A stretch of 64,000 bases of DNA from Candidatus Heimdallarchaeota archaeon (GCA_030603365.1 JAUVXV010000002.1:1-64000), one strand, 5' to 3'; positions 25,740-35,052 are shown, counted from the stretch's first letter. Notes: generated from the letters alone by a model not told the origin. Numbers and translations are program-made.

Positions 25740-26183
25740 TGTGAATCAGTATACTTGAATTTTCATTATAATAAAGATTCCTTTTAGAAATAAAATAAAT
25801 TGAGAAAATTGTAATTGAGTAATATTCAATTTGTTATTTGAGCTCGAAATCACTTTATTATCTTTTTTATCATTCTATTTCTAAAGATAAACCTTTCCGG
25901 TCGAAAAGAATCATCGACAAGGATATTTTTAACTAAAATGCATTTCTTCGGCTTTTAGGAATGCTTTTCCTCCTTTTCTTTATCTAATAATTTCATTGTC
26001 AAACAAAACTCTCGACAAGATCACCCCATATTTACATTAGCGAAATCACCTTTAGTTCAATATATTCTTCCAAAAACCACAATCATTATTCTTTCTTTTA
26101 TATTTTTCTTGATACTTAGTAATAACACAGATTAAATGTCTAATATCGATCTAATTAAGATAGTTTAATCTATTGTAAGATAT
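25740..26183. other. AT-rich intergenic region, no gene seen
   Basis: This stretch of 444 bp separates two divergent genes (beta-helix protein to the left, dehydratase subunit to the right). I found no convincing ORF, RNA or repeat in it. It should contain both promoters. Confidence 0.6.
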
Positions 26184-26270
26184 AAGTTTTTTATATTAGT
26201 ATGAGTTCTGTTTTCTGCTTCATTGATGAATCCTATATCATATGTTCAGAGTTCCTCTCCAATTGATGAG
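26184..26270 (+). repeat. Direct repeat, original copy at the dehydratase gene start
   Basis: This is the counterpart of 24161-24247. It includes an AAGTTTTTTATAT promoter-like stretch and the start codon of the dehydratase subunit gene, and here the reading frame is intact. Confidence 0.75.
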
Positions 26271-27263
26271 ATAATTAGAGTAGCGGGTTATAATGTGAAA
26301 CACATATGGAATATTAGCGATTCAAGAAGTTTCAAAGAGATCAATTTTCTTCCTCAGCAGTATTGTCAACTCAGTAAACACATCTATACCACTATTGTAC
26401 CTAAGATTAAAGATGGAGTTGATAAACTACTAATTATAAGTCATTGTTCAGAACTCAATAGATTTCATTCACTCCTAGATGAGATTTGCAAACATGATTT
26501 CATAGAAATTCCACGAAGTAATAGAAAGCACGCTCAAATCTATCTGGAAAAACAAGTTAAAAATTATATAGATACTGATTCATCATTAAAATCTGTTTCA
26601 ATAGTCAAACTCAATCAAGAAATAACTGATAGACAGAATCTTACAAAACATTTGAAAGAAATCCATCTGAAAAAACAGATGAAATATGTTGATTTACTTT
26701 CGTTTGTTAATGTAATTTTAGATCGGAATGTATCATCATTTCAACAAATCAAAAATGAAATAGAAGAAAAAACCAATAGAAGCAGTGTAGAAGACAAAAA
26801 TAATATCAATAAACCTATAATTTTGATATTAGGAGAATTTTGGTGTGAAGAGATAGCTCAAATATTGGAAAAAATGGATGAACTATTTGAAATAAAGAAG
26901 GATACTTTTGAGAATGGATTAGGTTTCACATATCAAGAATTTAAGGAAACTTCAATTGAAGATCTGAAAACATACATTGAATATGTTGTTCAAAACACCA
27001 TAAAAAACAAGTTTAACCCATCCTTACTCGATTTTCAAGTTGAAATAATTAATCATGAAATTACTAAAGATAATATTGAAGGAATCATCATCTTGAATTA
27101 CAAATTCTGTGATGTCTATACGTTTCTAGCACCGATTATAAAACAGATTCCAGATTTTGATTTACCTATATTAGAAATTGAACTTGAGAGCGAAGGATTA
27201 GGTTTTGAACAAGTTAAGACAAGACTTGAAGCTTTTAATGAATGTCTGCTTGATAGGAGGTAA
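26226..27263 (+). CDS. 2-hydroxyacyl-CoA dehydratase D-component-like subunit (smaller)
   Basis: About 345 residues. It resembles the HgdA/HgdB, FldB/FldC and benzoyl-CoA reductase-like subunit family, with the typical LPQQYCQLSKHIY and IISHCSELNRF cysteines near residues 47 and 75 and the GEFWCEEI segment near 200. These cysteines are expected to hold a [4Fe-4S] cluster. ATG 26226 follows a TTG in the same frame. The next subunit starts 5 bp downstream after AGGAGG, so the two form an operon. The heterodimer would remove water from, or reduce, an acyl-CoA after electron transfer from the activator at 30001. Confidence 0.8.
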   Translation: MNPISYVQSSSPIDEIIRVAGYNVKHIWNISDSRSFKEINFLPQQYCQLSKHIYTTIVPKIKDGVDKLLIISHCSELNRFHSLLDEICKHDFIEIPRSNRKHAQIYLEKQVKNYIDTDSSLKSVSIVKLNQEITDRQNLTKHLKEIHLKKQMKYVDLLSFVNVILDRNVSSFQQIKNEIEEKTNRSSVEDKNNINKPIILILGEFWCEEIAQILEKMDELFEIKKDTFENGLGFTYQEFKETSIEDLKTYIEYVVQNTIKNKFNPSLLDFQVEIINHEITKDNIEGIIILNYKFCDVYTFLAPIIKQIPDFDLPILEIELESEGLGFEQVKTRLEAFNECLLDRR

Positions 27264-27268
27264 AAGTG

Positions 27269-28519
27269 ATGGATGTAGGCAATTTCGTAAGATTCTCCTT
27301 TAAGCATTTGATGGTAAAACCTGTTCGATTTACAGTTGCAACTATAGCTTCATGGTTGACAAGAATCAAATCAGATAGACTCATCTACAATCAATATTCT
27401 AAATTTCTAAGAGATTGTTATAGAAATCCAGATAGAGTCGCATGGGTTCCTTTTGTTTATCCTGTTGAAATTCTGTATTCAATGAATTTGCTACCATTCA
27501 CTACAGAGGTTTTTGGGAGTAATTACGCCAGAGTACCTTCGTTAATACCAGATGCTTTTGAAAGAGCTTTTCAGGTAGGATTATCAGCTGATTCATGCAG
27601 TTTTCATCATGCTTCTGTGGGGATTCTATCCCAAAATAAACATCCAAAAGCAAAAATAATTCTGGGGGGTACTCCAACAGGTTGTGAGGATCAGTACCAT
27701 ACTTTACGTTTGTTGGCGAAAATGTTCAAAACGAAATATTACGCAATAGATATTCCCAGAAACTATTCAGGAGAAAAAGAGAAGTTTGAATATTTCAAAG
27801 ATGAACTATATGGATTAATTGAGTTTTGTGAAAAAGAAACAGAGTTTGAATTTGAAAAGGAAAAATTGAAGAAACTCAATTCTCGTTATAGATCGGTTTA
27901 TCAGAAATACGAGAAAATTATGAAACTTAAAGCTGATATTCCAACGAAACTTTTTGAAGGTCACTTTACTGCTATTTCTTCAGTTTTAGTCGATTTTGTT
28001 GGAAGCTTAGAGAGAGTTGAGAAATATTTCGATAAGGCTATAAAAGATTTCAACTATCTAAATTTCCCTGCAATGGGAGATTCTTCTAAACGTATTGCAT
28101 GGATTGGACATCCTATTGTACCCTTAAGAAAACTGCAATATTTCTTAGCAGAAAGAGACGCGTTTATCGGTTATCAAGAATTCATGGAAAGTACTGTGCC
28201 TCCTCCTTCTAAAAGAAATGATCCTATAGAGGAAGTAGCTGAAAAATATCTATCAGCATATTCAAATGTACCAATTGAGAAAAGGTTGGAAGTAATAAAA
28301 GAGCGTCTGAGTAAGCATCGCTATGATGGTATTGTTTACATGACTACATGGGGATGTCATCAATTAAATTCAACAGCTTCTTACATTGTTGAAAACTTGA
28401 AGGAAGATTATCCTGTTGTTCTGATAGATTCTGACAGCTGTAACATCAAAAATGTTGGAGAAGAACAAGTTAAAATGAGATTAGAAGCATTATTAGAGTT
28501 AATCGAACAACGACAATAG
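27269..28519 (+). CDS. 2-hydroxyacyl-CoA dehydratase D-component-like subunit (larger)
   Basis: About 416 residues. It shows VAWVPFVYPVEILYSMNLLP, the typical opening of this family in which the substrate-side subunit sits, plus cysteines in SADSCSFHH, GGTPTGCEDQYH and TTWGCHQLNS, candidates for [4Fe-4S] ligands. The C-terminus IDSDSCNIKNVGEEQVKMRL matches the family's final conserved block. A strong AGGAGG lies 8 bp before ATG 27269. A tnpB element follows 23 bp after the stop and separates it from the activator gene. The acyl-CoA substrate is not known. Confidence 0.85.
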   Translation: MDVGNFVRFSFKHLMVKPVRFTVATIASWLTRIKSDRLIYNQYSKFLRDCYRNPDRVAWVPFVYPVEILYSMNLLPFTTEVFGSNYARVPSLIPDAFERAFQVGLSADSCSFHHASVGILSQNKHPKAKIILGGTPTGCEDQYHTLRLLAKMFKTKYYAIDIPRNYSGEKEKFEYFKDELYGLIEFCEKETEFEFEKEKLKKLNSRYRSVYQKYEKIMKLKADIPTKLFEGHFTAISSVLVDFVGSLERVEKYFDKAIKDFNYLNFPAMGDSSKRIAWIGHPIVPLRKLQYFLAERDAFIGYQEFMESTVPPPSKRNDPIEEVAEKYLSAYSNVPIEKRLEVIKERLSKHRYDGIVYMTTWGCHQLNSTASYIVENLKEDYPVVLIDSDSCNIKNVGEEQVKMRLEALLELIEQRQ

Positions 28520-28542
28520 GAACAGATTTTGAAAAGTTTTTA

Positions 28543-29966
28543 ATGATGAGTTTTTGTCATGTTGGCATATTAACCACACATGGTTGAACATATTTCATAG
28601 TCGATGTATGTGTCATTCCTGGTGGGTCTACACACACTCTACGTGGATACATCACGTATCCTCCTACCCCGTTTACTTTACGCGGAGGTAAAGCTTGCGG
28701 ATCGCTTTTAACCAAAATATTATACGCTGCATTGACATCAGCATTGATCTTGTGTCCTTGGGCAGAAATAAACAACCCTCGGGAGGAGCGTTTACCAGCA
28801 TACTTTGTTCGTTTCTGTGGGAATTCATTATCTAAGAAACTGCTTTTGGAAGTGTAGTCTTCAGGAATCGTCTCCACACGTATCCCTTGTTCCTCACCTT
28901 TATACTTCAGCTGATTGATAATCTTTAGGAAGGGGGTAGTAACGAACATCTGAGTGACTTTTTTCCCTAAATTCGCTTGCTGTTTCCACTTAGGGTTGTA
29001 ACCTATGATTACTTCGTGTAAATCTCTCTCCACAAACAGATTAACCAAATATTTGGTTAGATGGTGGAGCGCATTCTTGAGCTTCTTACGATAGTTCTCT
29101 TTAAGCTTGTAATAGGCTTGCCCATAGACTAGCTTCTGTTGCTGTTTCAGATTCTTCTTTTGCTGTTGCACATATTGCGCTCGTAATTTTTTTTGTTTTT
29201 TCATGTAATATTGGATAATACTTTTGATTCCTTTTCCGTGATCCTTGACAACAATCGGTTGATTTCCGAGGTTATCCACGAAGGTCACTAGGTTGACTGT
29301 CCCTAAATCGATCGCGCCTTTTCTAATGCTTGTCTTCCTTTGTTTTGGAAGTATTCTCTCATAGACTAACTCAAGAGTGTATCCCACTTGTCTAGGGATG
29401 ACCCTCACTTCCTTCAACTTAGACCGAGCTGTTAGACGGGTTTTATAGTAAAATGCTACTTTCTCAGGTAAAACTACCCATCCGTTTTTTATCCTCGCTT
29501 GTTGATTGGTGATAATTGCAACTCCTTCTCCATCCTTTGTTTTGTATCGAGGAGGTCGAGGTTGAGCAAAGAACTTCTCAGGATAGTTCTTCCACTCCTT
29601 TAAAGCACGAAAATAAGATTTCCAGTTTCTTGTTAGGAGTTTGAGCGTATGTTGCGCAGTATGAGCTGGTAATACTCTGTAACAGTCTTCTTGTATGAGC
29701 AAGGTATTCAGTTCATAATAACTGAGGAGTTTGTTATGTTTGTTTAGACTGGATTTTACTAGGAAATTTGCTCGATTGTAGAGGTTTTTTACTTGATGAC
29801 AAAGCTTACTTAGAGCTTGGTGGTAGGGTAGTTCTATACACTCTACCCTCAGTACTTTTGTCATCATTTTTCTATCTAACCTTTCCTATAAAAGCCCCCG
29901 TAATATCTTACTTTCGGTCATCTTTTAAACTGATTCTTGCTCTATTTAACATGACTACATGACAAA
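28543..29966 (-). mobile_element. tnpB-only IS200/IS605-like element, copy 2
   Basis: This is a relative of copy 1 with the same ends: left TTTGTCATG at 28553-28561, right CATGACAAA at 29958-29966, with ATGATG further left. It fills the space between the larger dehydratase subunit and the activator; without it the two genes would be roughly 60 bp apart. The tnpB stop codon (28557-28559) lies inside the left terminal repeat. There is no tnpA and no target duplication visible. Confidence 0.7.
28557..29867 (-). CDS. tnpB: TnpB family RNA-guided nuclease, copy 2
   Basis: A 436-residue protein, mostly identical to copy 1 along its length. RuvC-I is KGAIDLGTVNLVTFVDN and RuvC-III is HKINADVNAAYNILVK. 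The RuvC-II position reads VIIGYNPKWKQ without the usual Glu. The YTSKSSFLDNEF region lacks zinc-ribbon cysteines. The frame is intact, so both copies have been kept open. The guide portion of its RNA would come from the flank at about 28520-28545. A CCTATAAAAG block upstream on the right is shared with copy 1. Confidence 0.88.
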   Translation of the reverse strand: MMTKVLRVECIELPYHQALSKLCHQVKNLYNRANFLVKSSLNKHNKLLSYYELNTLLIQEDCYRVLPAHTAQHTLKLLTRNWKSYFRALKEWKNYPEKFFAQPRPPRYKTKDGEGVAIITNQQARIKNGWVVLPEKVAFYYKTRLTARSKLKEVRVIPRQVGYTLELVYERILPKQRKTSIRKGAIDLGTVNLVTFVDNLGNQPIVVKDHGKGIKSIIQYYMKKQKKLRAQYVQQQKKNLKQQQKLVYGQAYYKLKENYRKKLKNALHHLTKYLVNLFVERDLHEVIIGYNPKWKQQANLGKKVTQMFVTTPFLKIINQLKYKGEEQGIRVETIPEDYTSKSSFLDNEFPQKRTKYAGKRSSRGLFISAQGHKINADVNAAYNILVKSDPQALPPRKVNGVGGYVMYPRRVCVDPPGMTHTSTMKYVQPCVVNMPT

Positions 29967-30000
29967 TATATTTTATAATCCTCTTCTGTAGCAATACCAT

Positions 30001-30765
30001 ATGTTCGTAATTGGTTTAGATATTGGTTCGACAACTACTAAAGCTACTGTGCTAAATAATGATAGAAAAATACTTAGTTATGAAATTGTTCCAACAGGGG
30101 CAAATATGGTAAAAGCTGAAGAACATGCTTTTAACGCCGTATTAGAAAAAGCTAACCTTGAGAGAAATCAGATAACTAACATTATTTCTTCAGGATATGG
30201 ACGAGAAAGATCACAATATGCTAAAAGTCAAATCACTGAAATTAAAGCAATGGCTATTGGTGCCGAATATATCTTTCCAGGAGTTAAAACTTTGATTGAT
30301 GTCGGTGGTCAAGACAATAAAGCCATCAAAATCAAAGAAGGGAAAGTGCAAGATTTCAAATTGAATGATAAATGTGCAGCTGGTACCGGTCGTTTTTTGG
30401 AACTAATCTCAAAAGTTTTGGAGATACCTATAGAAGAAATGTCTAATGAAGCTAAGAAAACAAGACGATTTGAATCTCTCTCAAAAACTTGTGCAGTATT
30501 TGCTCAGACAGAGGTAATCAACCTTCTTTCCCAAGGATCTTCAGCAGCGGAGATTATTCAAGGATCTTACGAATTTATTGCAAAACGAGTTCTATCAATG
30601 GCTACCAGTCTTCGAATTGAACAACCTATTGTTCTCTCAGGAGGAGTAGCAAAAAGTGAATCGCTGGTCAAAATGTTCAATAAAATATCTAGTTTAAAGG
30701 TTAAGGTCCCAGATGAACCGCAATTGTTAGGAGCGATAGGTTCTGCAATTCATGGTTTATCTTAA
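30001..30765 (+). CDS. 2-hydroxyacyl-CoA dehydratase activator ATPase (BadF/HgdC family)
   Basis: A 254-residue member of the ASKHA-fold activator family. Visible motifs are FVIGLDIGSTTTKA (phosphate 1), DVGGQDNKAIKI (phosphate 2), NDKCAAGTGRFLE and KTCAVFAQTEVI, whose cysteines bind the single [4Fe-4S] cluster bridging the homodimer, and VLSGGVAKS (adenosine motif). It passes low-potential electrons to the D-component with ATP hydrolysis. It should serve the two subunits encoded at 26226-28519, from which it is separated by a tnpB element. A TTTTATAATC-like promoter lies between element and ATG. Confidence 0.92.
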   Translation: MFVIGLDIGSTTTKATVLNNDRKILSYEIVPTGANMVKAEEHAFNAVLEKANLERNQITNIISSGYGRERSQYAKSQITEIKAMAIGAEYIFPGVKTLIDVGGQDNKAIKIKEGKVQDFKLNDKCAAGTGRFLELISKVLEIPIEEMSNEAKKTRRFESLSKTCAVFAQTEVINLLSQGSSAAEIIQGSYEFIAKRVLSMATSLRIEQPIVLSGGVAKSESLVKMFNKISSLKVKVPDEPQLLGAIGSAIHGLS

Positions 30766-30856
30766 TTTTTTTTCATTCACTCATGAAGTGATGATTTTGT
30801 ATTAATTGCATTTAGCGCTAGAACAAAAGAGGAAAAAAAGAAAGAAGAGTTGTTAC

Positions 30857-31933
30857 TTAAGATATTTTTCTTCTTCTAGAGATGGTCATTGTGAGAAACA
30901 AAGGAACTAATAGTATTAGAAGAGTAAATAGGGAAAGGGAGTTATATTCGGCTACAACTGGGTCACCAAGAGGATAGAGATCGATTGCTCCAGCGGAACC
31001 ATCAATGGCATATGTCCCTGAGACCCAATCGTTCCAATAATTGCCTGTTTGAGTAATAGTATCATACCAAAAGTTGTCAGTACAGTCATCAGAAGCTTGT
31101 GAAGTTCCTCCTAGATTATTGTCTACAAAGTTATTATGATGAATACGATTACCCCAGCTATCATAAGTATCAGGTAATAAGTGTACTCCATAGTTACCAT
31201 TTTCTTGTAGAAGATTGTAAGTAATGACACAATCATCAGTATCCTCAAGATAGATACCTTCCCAGTCGTTATTGCTGCAATTGTTGTTGGTAATAGTAGA
31301 ACCATCAGAAGTCACAAGCCAGATACCTCTTCTGTTACTGCTGTAAGAGTTGTCTACAACAGTAGAACTGCTAGAAGAAATAATTTTGATACCATAGGAA
31401 TTGTCGTTGCACGTGTTATTTGTAGCAGTAGAACCAGGAGAATGCTCAAACACTATGCCATAGCTGTTGTCGGTGCAATTGTTGTTATAAATAGTAGAAC
31501 TAAACGCGTATAAAAGGTTGATACCTAAGCCGCTATCGTAAATTGTGTTATTAATTATAGTTGCTGTACCAGCCGCTATACCATCGATTTTAATACCACT
31601 GAATTCTGCATCAATATAGCAATTTCGAATAACGAAATATTTCGTTGTACCAGTAACAACAATGCCATAAACAGACGATGTTGGTATAATTTCATATCCT
31701 TCAATAATATAGGGATCTCCTTCCGTTCCAGTTCCAGGAAAAACCTCAAATGCACCGTCATGACTGATGTTTATAAAATCATGAGGGATATATGAGGTGT
31801 AAGATTTTGGGTCATAAGAATCGGTTGTAGAGTTTACTCTCATGTTGGAAAATGTAATTATTCCAACAATTAAAATTGAAACACATAAAAATTTTCTAAT
31901 TGATATTTTAGGTTTATTTGAATGCTTTATCAT
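30857..31933 (-). CDS. Right-handed beta-helix surface protein, membrane-anchored
   Basis: A 358-residue protein with a signal peptide (FLCVSILIVGIITFSNM), a beta-helix domain starting GTGTEGDPYIIEGYEI with about nine Asn-rich turns (TITNNNCSNN, ATNNTCNDNSYGI), an HHNNFVDNN block, and a C-terminal helix with a basic end (TISRRRKIS). The architecture resembles NosD-like surface proteins abundant in Asgard genomes. It is paralogous to the outer domain of the protein at 24315. It probably contacts sugars or cell-surface polymers; no catalytic residues could be assigned. Confidence 0.85.
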   Translation of the reverse strand: MIKHSNKPKISIRKFLCVSILIVGIITFSNMRVNSTTDSYDPKSYTSYIPHDFINISHDGAFEVFPGTGTEGDPYIIEGYEIIPTSSVYGIVVTGTTKYFVIRNCYIDAEFSGIKIDGIAAGTATIINNTIYDSGLGINLLYAFSSTIYNNNCTDNSYGIVFEHSPGSTATNNTCNDNSYGIKIISSSSSTVVDNSYSSNRRGIWLVTSDGSTITNNNCSNNDWEGIYLEDTDDCVITYNLLQENGNYGVHLLPDTYDSWGNRIHHNNFVDNNLGGTSQASDDCTDNFWYDTITQTGNYWNDWVSGTYAIDGSAGAIDLYPLGDPVVAEYNSLSLFTLLILLVPLFLTMTISRRRKIS

Positions 31934-32143
31934 TATTTCACCTATTAATGATGAATCGTAAACTCTATTGTTTTAGGCAATATAACTCTTTCGTAGTTGA
32001 AAAAGGACACTCGTACAAAATGTTAGAACTTCAAAGTTGTTTAAGATTTCTTTTTTGAAGAACAAAAAAAAGATACTTAAAACTATTTAGGAGAAAAAAG
32101 AGTAATAGTAGTTTTGATTTTCAAATTATCTCCTGCTTTTAGG
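31934..32143. other. Intergenic region, no gene seen
   Basis: This AT-rich stretch lies upstream of the beta-helix gene. It should contain that gene's promoter, and nothing else was recognised. A possible small ORF lies beyond it (32144-32233). Confidence 0.5.
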
Positions 32144-32233
32144 TCATCCTGTCGGTATTATCTTTGACTTTCTTCTTTTTACTAGGATCACTGTAAGAGC
32201 AATTAAACCTATGATTAAGACAATACGTGTCAT
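32144..32233 (-). CDS. Possible 29-residue membrane peptide or surface-protein tail remnant
   Basis: The frame reads MTRIVLIIGLIALTVILV followed by KRRKSKIIPTG-stop: one hydrophobic helix and a basic tail. This is what the end of an anchored surface protein looks like, so it may be a leftover 3' end rather than a gene. An in-frame ATG at 32242 adds three residues. No ribosome binding site was identified. Confidence 0.25.
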   Translation of the reverse strand: MTRIVLIIGLIALTVILVKRRKSKIIPTG

Positions 32234-32262
32234 AAAATACATCCTATAGCAACCTAAGTAAG

Positions 32263-32751
32263 CTAAATTACATAAAACTGATTTTCCGTTTCTTGAATTA
32301 TCTTGTGGAAAAACTCTTGTTTAAACTCCAATGTTTCTGTATTTATGTTTGGATGAAAAGAAACAAAATCAGCATCCCACACTTCTCGATCTACAACAAA
32401 AATCACTTTATTTTCTGTATCATTAATAAGTCCCAAAGCTGAAACAGCTCCCGTAGATAATCCCAGGTATTTCTTTAATTCTTCTTCTTTAGCAAAGGTA
32501 AGTTTAGAGCTACTTAGGAGAACCTCAAGCTTTCTAAACTCCAGTTTTGTATCTGAAGGAAGAGTAATAAGGAAAAATCTTTTGTCTCCAGTTTTTTCTT
32601 TCAAAAATAGATTCTTACAATGTAATCCTGGAATAAAACTGCAGTGTTTTTTAGCCTCTTCTACTGTGAATACAGCTGGATGATAATGAAGCTTATATTC
32701 GATATTTCTTAATTTCAGCCATTTTTCCAGTTCTGGTTCCATTATATCCAA
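32263..32751 (-). CDS. Prolyl-tRNA editing (YbaK/ProX-type) deacylase
   Basis: A 162-residue stand-alone editing domain of the YbaK/PrdX family, which hydrolyses mischarged Ala- or Cys-tRNA. Typical elements are YHPAVFTVEEAKKH, GLHCKNLFLKEK (with the conserved Lys), FFLITLPSDTKLEFRKL, STGAVSALGLINDTENKVIFVVD and SFHPNINTETL. The start is TTG 32751 or ATG 32742. A truncated paralogue with only the first third lies at 35053-35241 in the same orientation. Confidence 0.9.
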   Translation of the reverse strand: MDIMEPELEKWLKLRNIEYKLHYHPAVFTVEEAKKHCSFIPGLHCKNLFLKEKTGDKRFFLITLPSDTKLEFRKLEVLLSSSKLTFAKEEELKKYLGLSTGAVSALGLINDTENKVIFVVDREVWDADFVSFHPNINTETLEFKQEFFHKIIQETENQFYVI

Positions 32752-32788
32752 GAATAAGAGTCTAAATTTAAGATTTACTTAAGATGAA

Positions 32789-32932
32789 CTATTCATCATC
32801 CCAGCTTTGAGTAATCTCACCATTTTCCTCATCCATTTCCACATCACATTTTTCACACTTTCTACGATAAGCAAATCAATGGAGATAACCAACTAGAAAC
32901 GCTCCAGCACAATGTTACCAGAAGTAACGGGA
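32789..32932 (-). pseudogene. Decayed membrane/zinc-ribbon gene
   Basis: On the minus strand one frame reads HCAGAFLVGYLH, then TGA, then FAYRRKCEKCDVEMDEENG and ends ITQSWDDE-stop. A further TAA lies upstream. The pieces are coherent: a hydrophobic end, a CxxC knuckle and an acidic tail, with stop codons where Trp would fit. This looks like a former small membrane protein with a zinc knuckle. There is no full-length relative in the window. Confidence 0.5.
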
Positions 32933-33075
32933 AGAAGTGATTATTTATTCTTCATTTGACAGATAATATCCTTAGAAATATTGAAGTAAAAACAACCCAG
33001 TTCTTAAGATTTATAAGTTTTGAAAAGTAAAACCATTAATTAAACAAATTACATAAAAAACGAGGAATTAAGATT

Positions 33076-35022
33076 ATGAAAATTAGAAACAGAATTTTGT
33101 ATTGTTTTCTTATTTATTCTATCTTATTTTTACTAATGAAACCAGTTTATTCATTTGAAAATCAACCACCAGTTGAAATTGAGAACAACCTACTTCATGG
33201 GGAAGTTTCACCAAAATCTATCATCAATAATAAATTGGAATATCTTGAAGATAACACAGATGAGGTAGTTATTCCTACAAAAGCAGAAGAAATATATGGT
33301 TTTATAGAAGTTAGATTGTATGATGATTCTTCTCTCAATCCGATAGAAGGAGCTGAGGTATATCTCTATAATGCTAGTTGGGATTTCCATATGGAAGGCA
33401 TTACTGATGTGAATGGATTCTGCAACTTCACTGGATTAAGTGTAGGAGAGTATGATGCCATTGTTGATACTAGAGGTTTTTACTATCAAAGTCAATATTG
33501 TTATATCGACTATTTAGGAGAAAAAGAGACTTTGGATTTTTACCTTTTTAGACTTCCCCTTCAGAATGTTCGAATAATAAGCCCTTCGTATAGTGCAACA
33601 ATACAAGGTGGTCAAGTCTTAATTGAATATGAACCTCTATATGACACAGACAGAATAAATTTTTTGGAGATTATAGTTAACGATGAATTTGTTTACAGAG
33701 ATTATATGTATTTTCCAGGAACTAATGAAGTCGTTGTTCCCGTCTTTTCAAATGGTACAAAATTTATCGAATTAATTGTAGAATGGTATGACAATTCATA
33801 TGGAATGGACTATATTTCTGTCAATTCAATAGATGTAATTCCCATTTCAGATTTAAAAGAAGGTGATTATCTCAACTACAGAATTAATGAGTATTATACT
33901 TATGAAAATATTGACTACCATTATATCTATGATTTCAATTTTACATTCAACACCTGGATCTCCCCCTTTGAAATAAGCACATCACTTGTTTATCACCATT
34001 ATAGTGACAGCATGGAGTTCGAGTTATCTGAATATTGGCTTATTATCAATGTTTTAAACGGTTTTATCTCTGATGGAAATATGTGGTGGTTAAATTATCA
34101 CTTCTCCTTCCTTTCAGGATTAAGTTGTATGGAAGTCACAGGCTCCCTTCCGACTATAGGTGAAAAGGTTCCTTATTTTAACTGGGATCATATTTACACT
34201 GTAAACGCTTTTGATACATGGAATGGTTTAGATGTAGCTATTCTGAATAGAGGGGATGAAATCATATATATTGATGTTAATTATGGAACCTTTGTTTACT
34301 ATGAGCGTTATTACAATGATGAGAATAATAACATAAGAATCCATTATGTAACAGATACTAATATTGGACCTATTATTGATTCAACAAGTCCAAGCATTGA
34401 TAGTTCTTCAACTCTTAATTTCGAAATTGGTTCATTAGGAAATAACATTAATTGGACAGCCTATGATAATAATCCTTACAACTATACAATCTATAAAGAT
34501 GGTGTGTTTCTCGAAAATGGTACATGGGAATCAGGGTTCATGATTACTACGACCTTAGATGGAACCTCAGTAAGTACTCATGTTTATCTTTTAGAAGTAA
34601 TGGATAGCTTTGGGAATTCAGCAAGCAAAATTATAATAGTTAACATAGAAGATACAATTCCACCAGCTATTGATTCACCAGATGATAAGTTATATGAAGA
34701 AGGTATGACAGGGAACCAAATTATATGGCATCCTATAGATTTAACTTCGAATATTTTTATTGTATACAGAGACGGAGTGTTCCTTAGAGATGGTCTTTGG
34801 ACTGTAGGAGAACCCATTGTAGTTCCTATTGATGGTTTCTCTATAGGTAAACATAACCTTACTATAATTGTATACGATGCTGGAGGAAATTCAGTAACTG
34901 ATACTGTTTTTGTAACTGTAATTGTATTAGTTTCAGAATATAGAATTTACCATAGTCTTTTAATTCTGCTTGTTATGCCTCTTGCCCAGCTAATAATTCT
35001 GATACGAAAAAGAAGGAAATGA
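33076..35022 (+). CDS. Large secreted surface protein with carboxypeptidase-regulatory-like and Ig-like domains
   Basis: A 648-residue protein: signal peptide (YCFLIYSILFLLMKPVYS), a CarboxypepD_reg-like domain at about residues 75-155 (GFIEVRLYDDSSLNPIEGAE followed by DVNGFCNFTGLSVGEYDAIV), a middle beta-rich region with many Tyr/Asn, two related Ig-like repeats near the end (TIYKDGVFLENGTWESG and IVYRDGVFLRDGLWTVG), then a C-terminal helix and RKRRK tail. It is displayed outside and anchored in the membrane. It lies between a 5' fragment and the full copy of the tRNA-editing gene. Confidence 0.75.
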   Translation: MKIRNRILYCFLIYSILFLLMKPVYSFENQPPVEIENNLLHGEVSPKSIINNKLEYLEDNTDEVVIPTKAEEIYGFIEVRLYDDSSLNPIEGAEVYLYNASWDFHMEGITDVNGFCNFTGLSVGEYDAIVDTRGFYYQSQYCYIDYLGEKETLDFYLFRLPLQNVRIISPSYSATIQGGQVLIEYEPLYDTDRINFLEIIVNDEFVYRDYMYFPGTNEVVVPVFSNGTKFIELIVEWYDNSYGMDYISVNSIDVIPISDLKEGDYLNYRINEYYTYENIDYHYIYDFNFTFNTWISPFEISTSLVYHHYSDSMEFELSEYWLIINVLNGFISDGNMWWLNYHFSFLSGLSCMEVTGSLPTIGEKVPYFNWDHIYTVNAFDTWNGLDVAILNRGDEIIYIDVNYGTFVYYERYYNDENNNIRIHYVTDTNIGPIIDSTSPSIDSSSTLNFEIGSLGNNINWTAYDNNPYNYTIYKDGVFLENGTWESGFMITTTLDGTSVSTHVYLLEVMDSFGNSASKIIIVNIEDTIPPAIDSPDDKLYEEGMTGNQIIWHPIDLTSNIFIVYRDGVFLRDGLWTVGEPIVVPIDGFSIGKHNLTIIVYDAGGNSVTDTVFVTVIVLVSEYRIYHSLLILLVMPLAQLIILIRKRRK

Positions 35023-35052
35023 AATGAGATTTCATCCTTTTTCTTTTTTCAT

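Noticed and set aside
16922..29966. The two tnpB copies as ends of one 13-kb composite transposon
   Set aside because: Both copies are in the same orientation, have separate ends and lack a transposase. The DNA between them contains ordinary metabolic genes and independent junctions.
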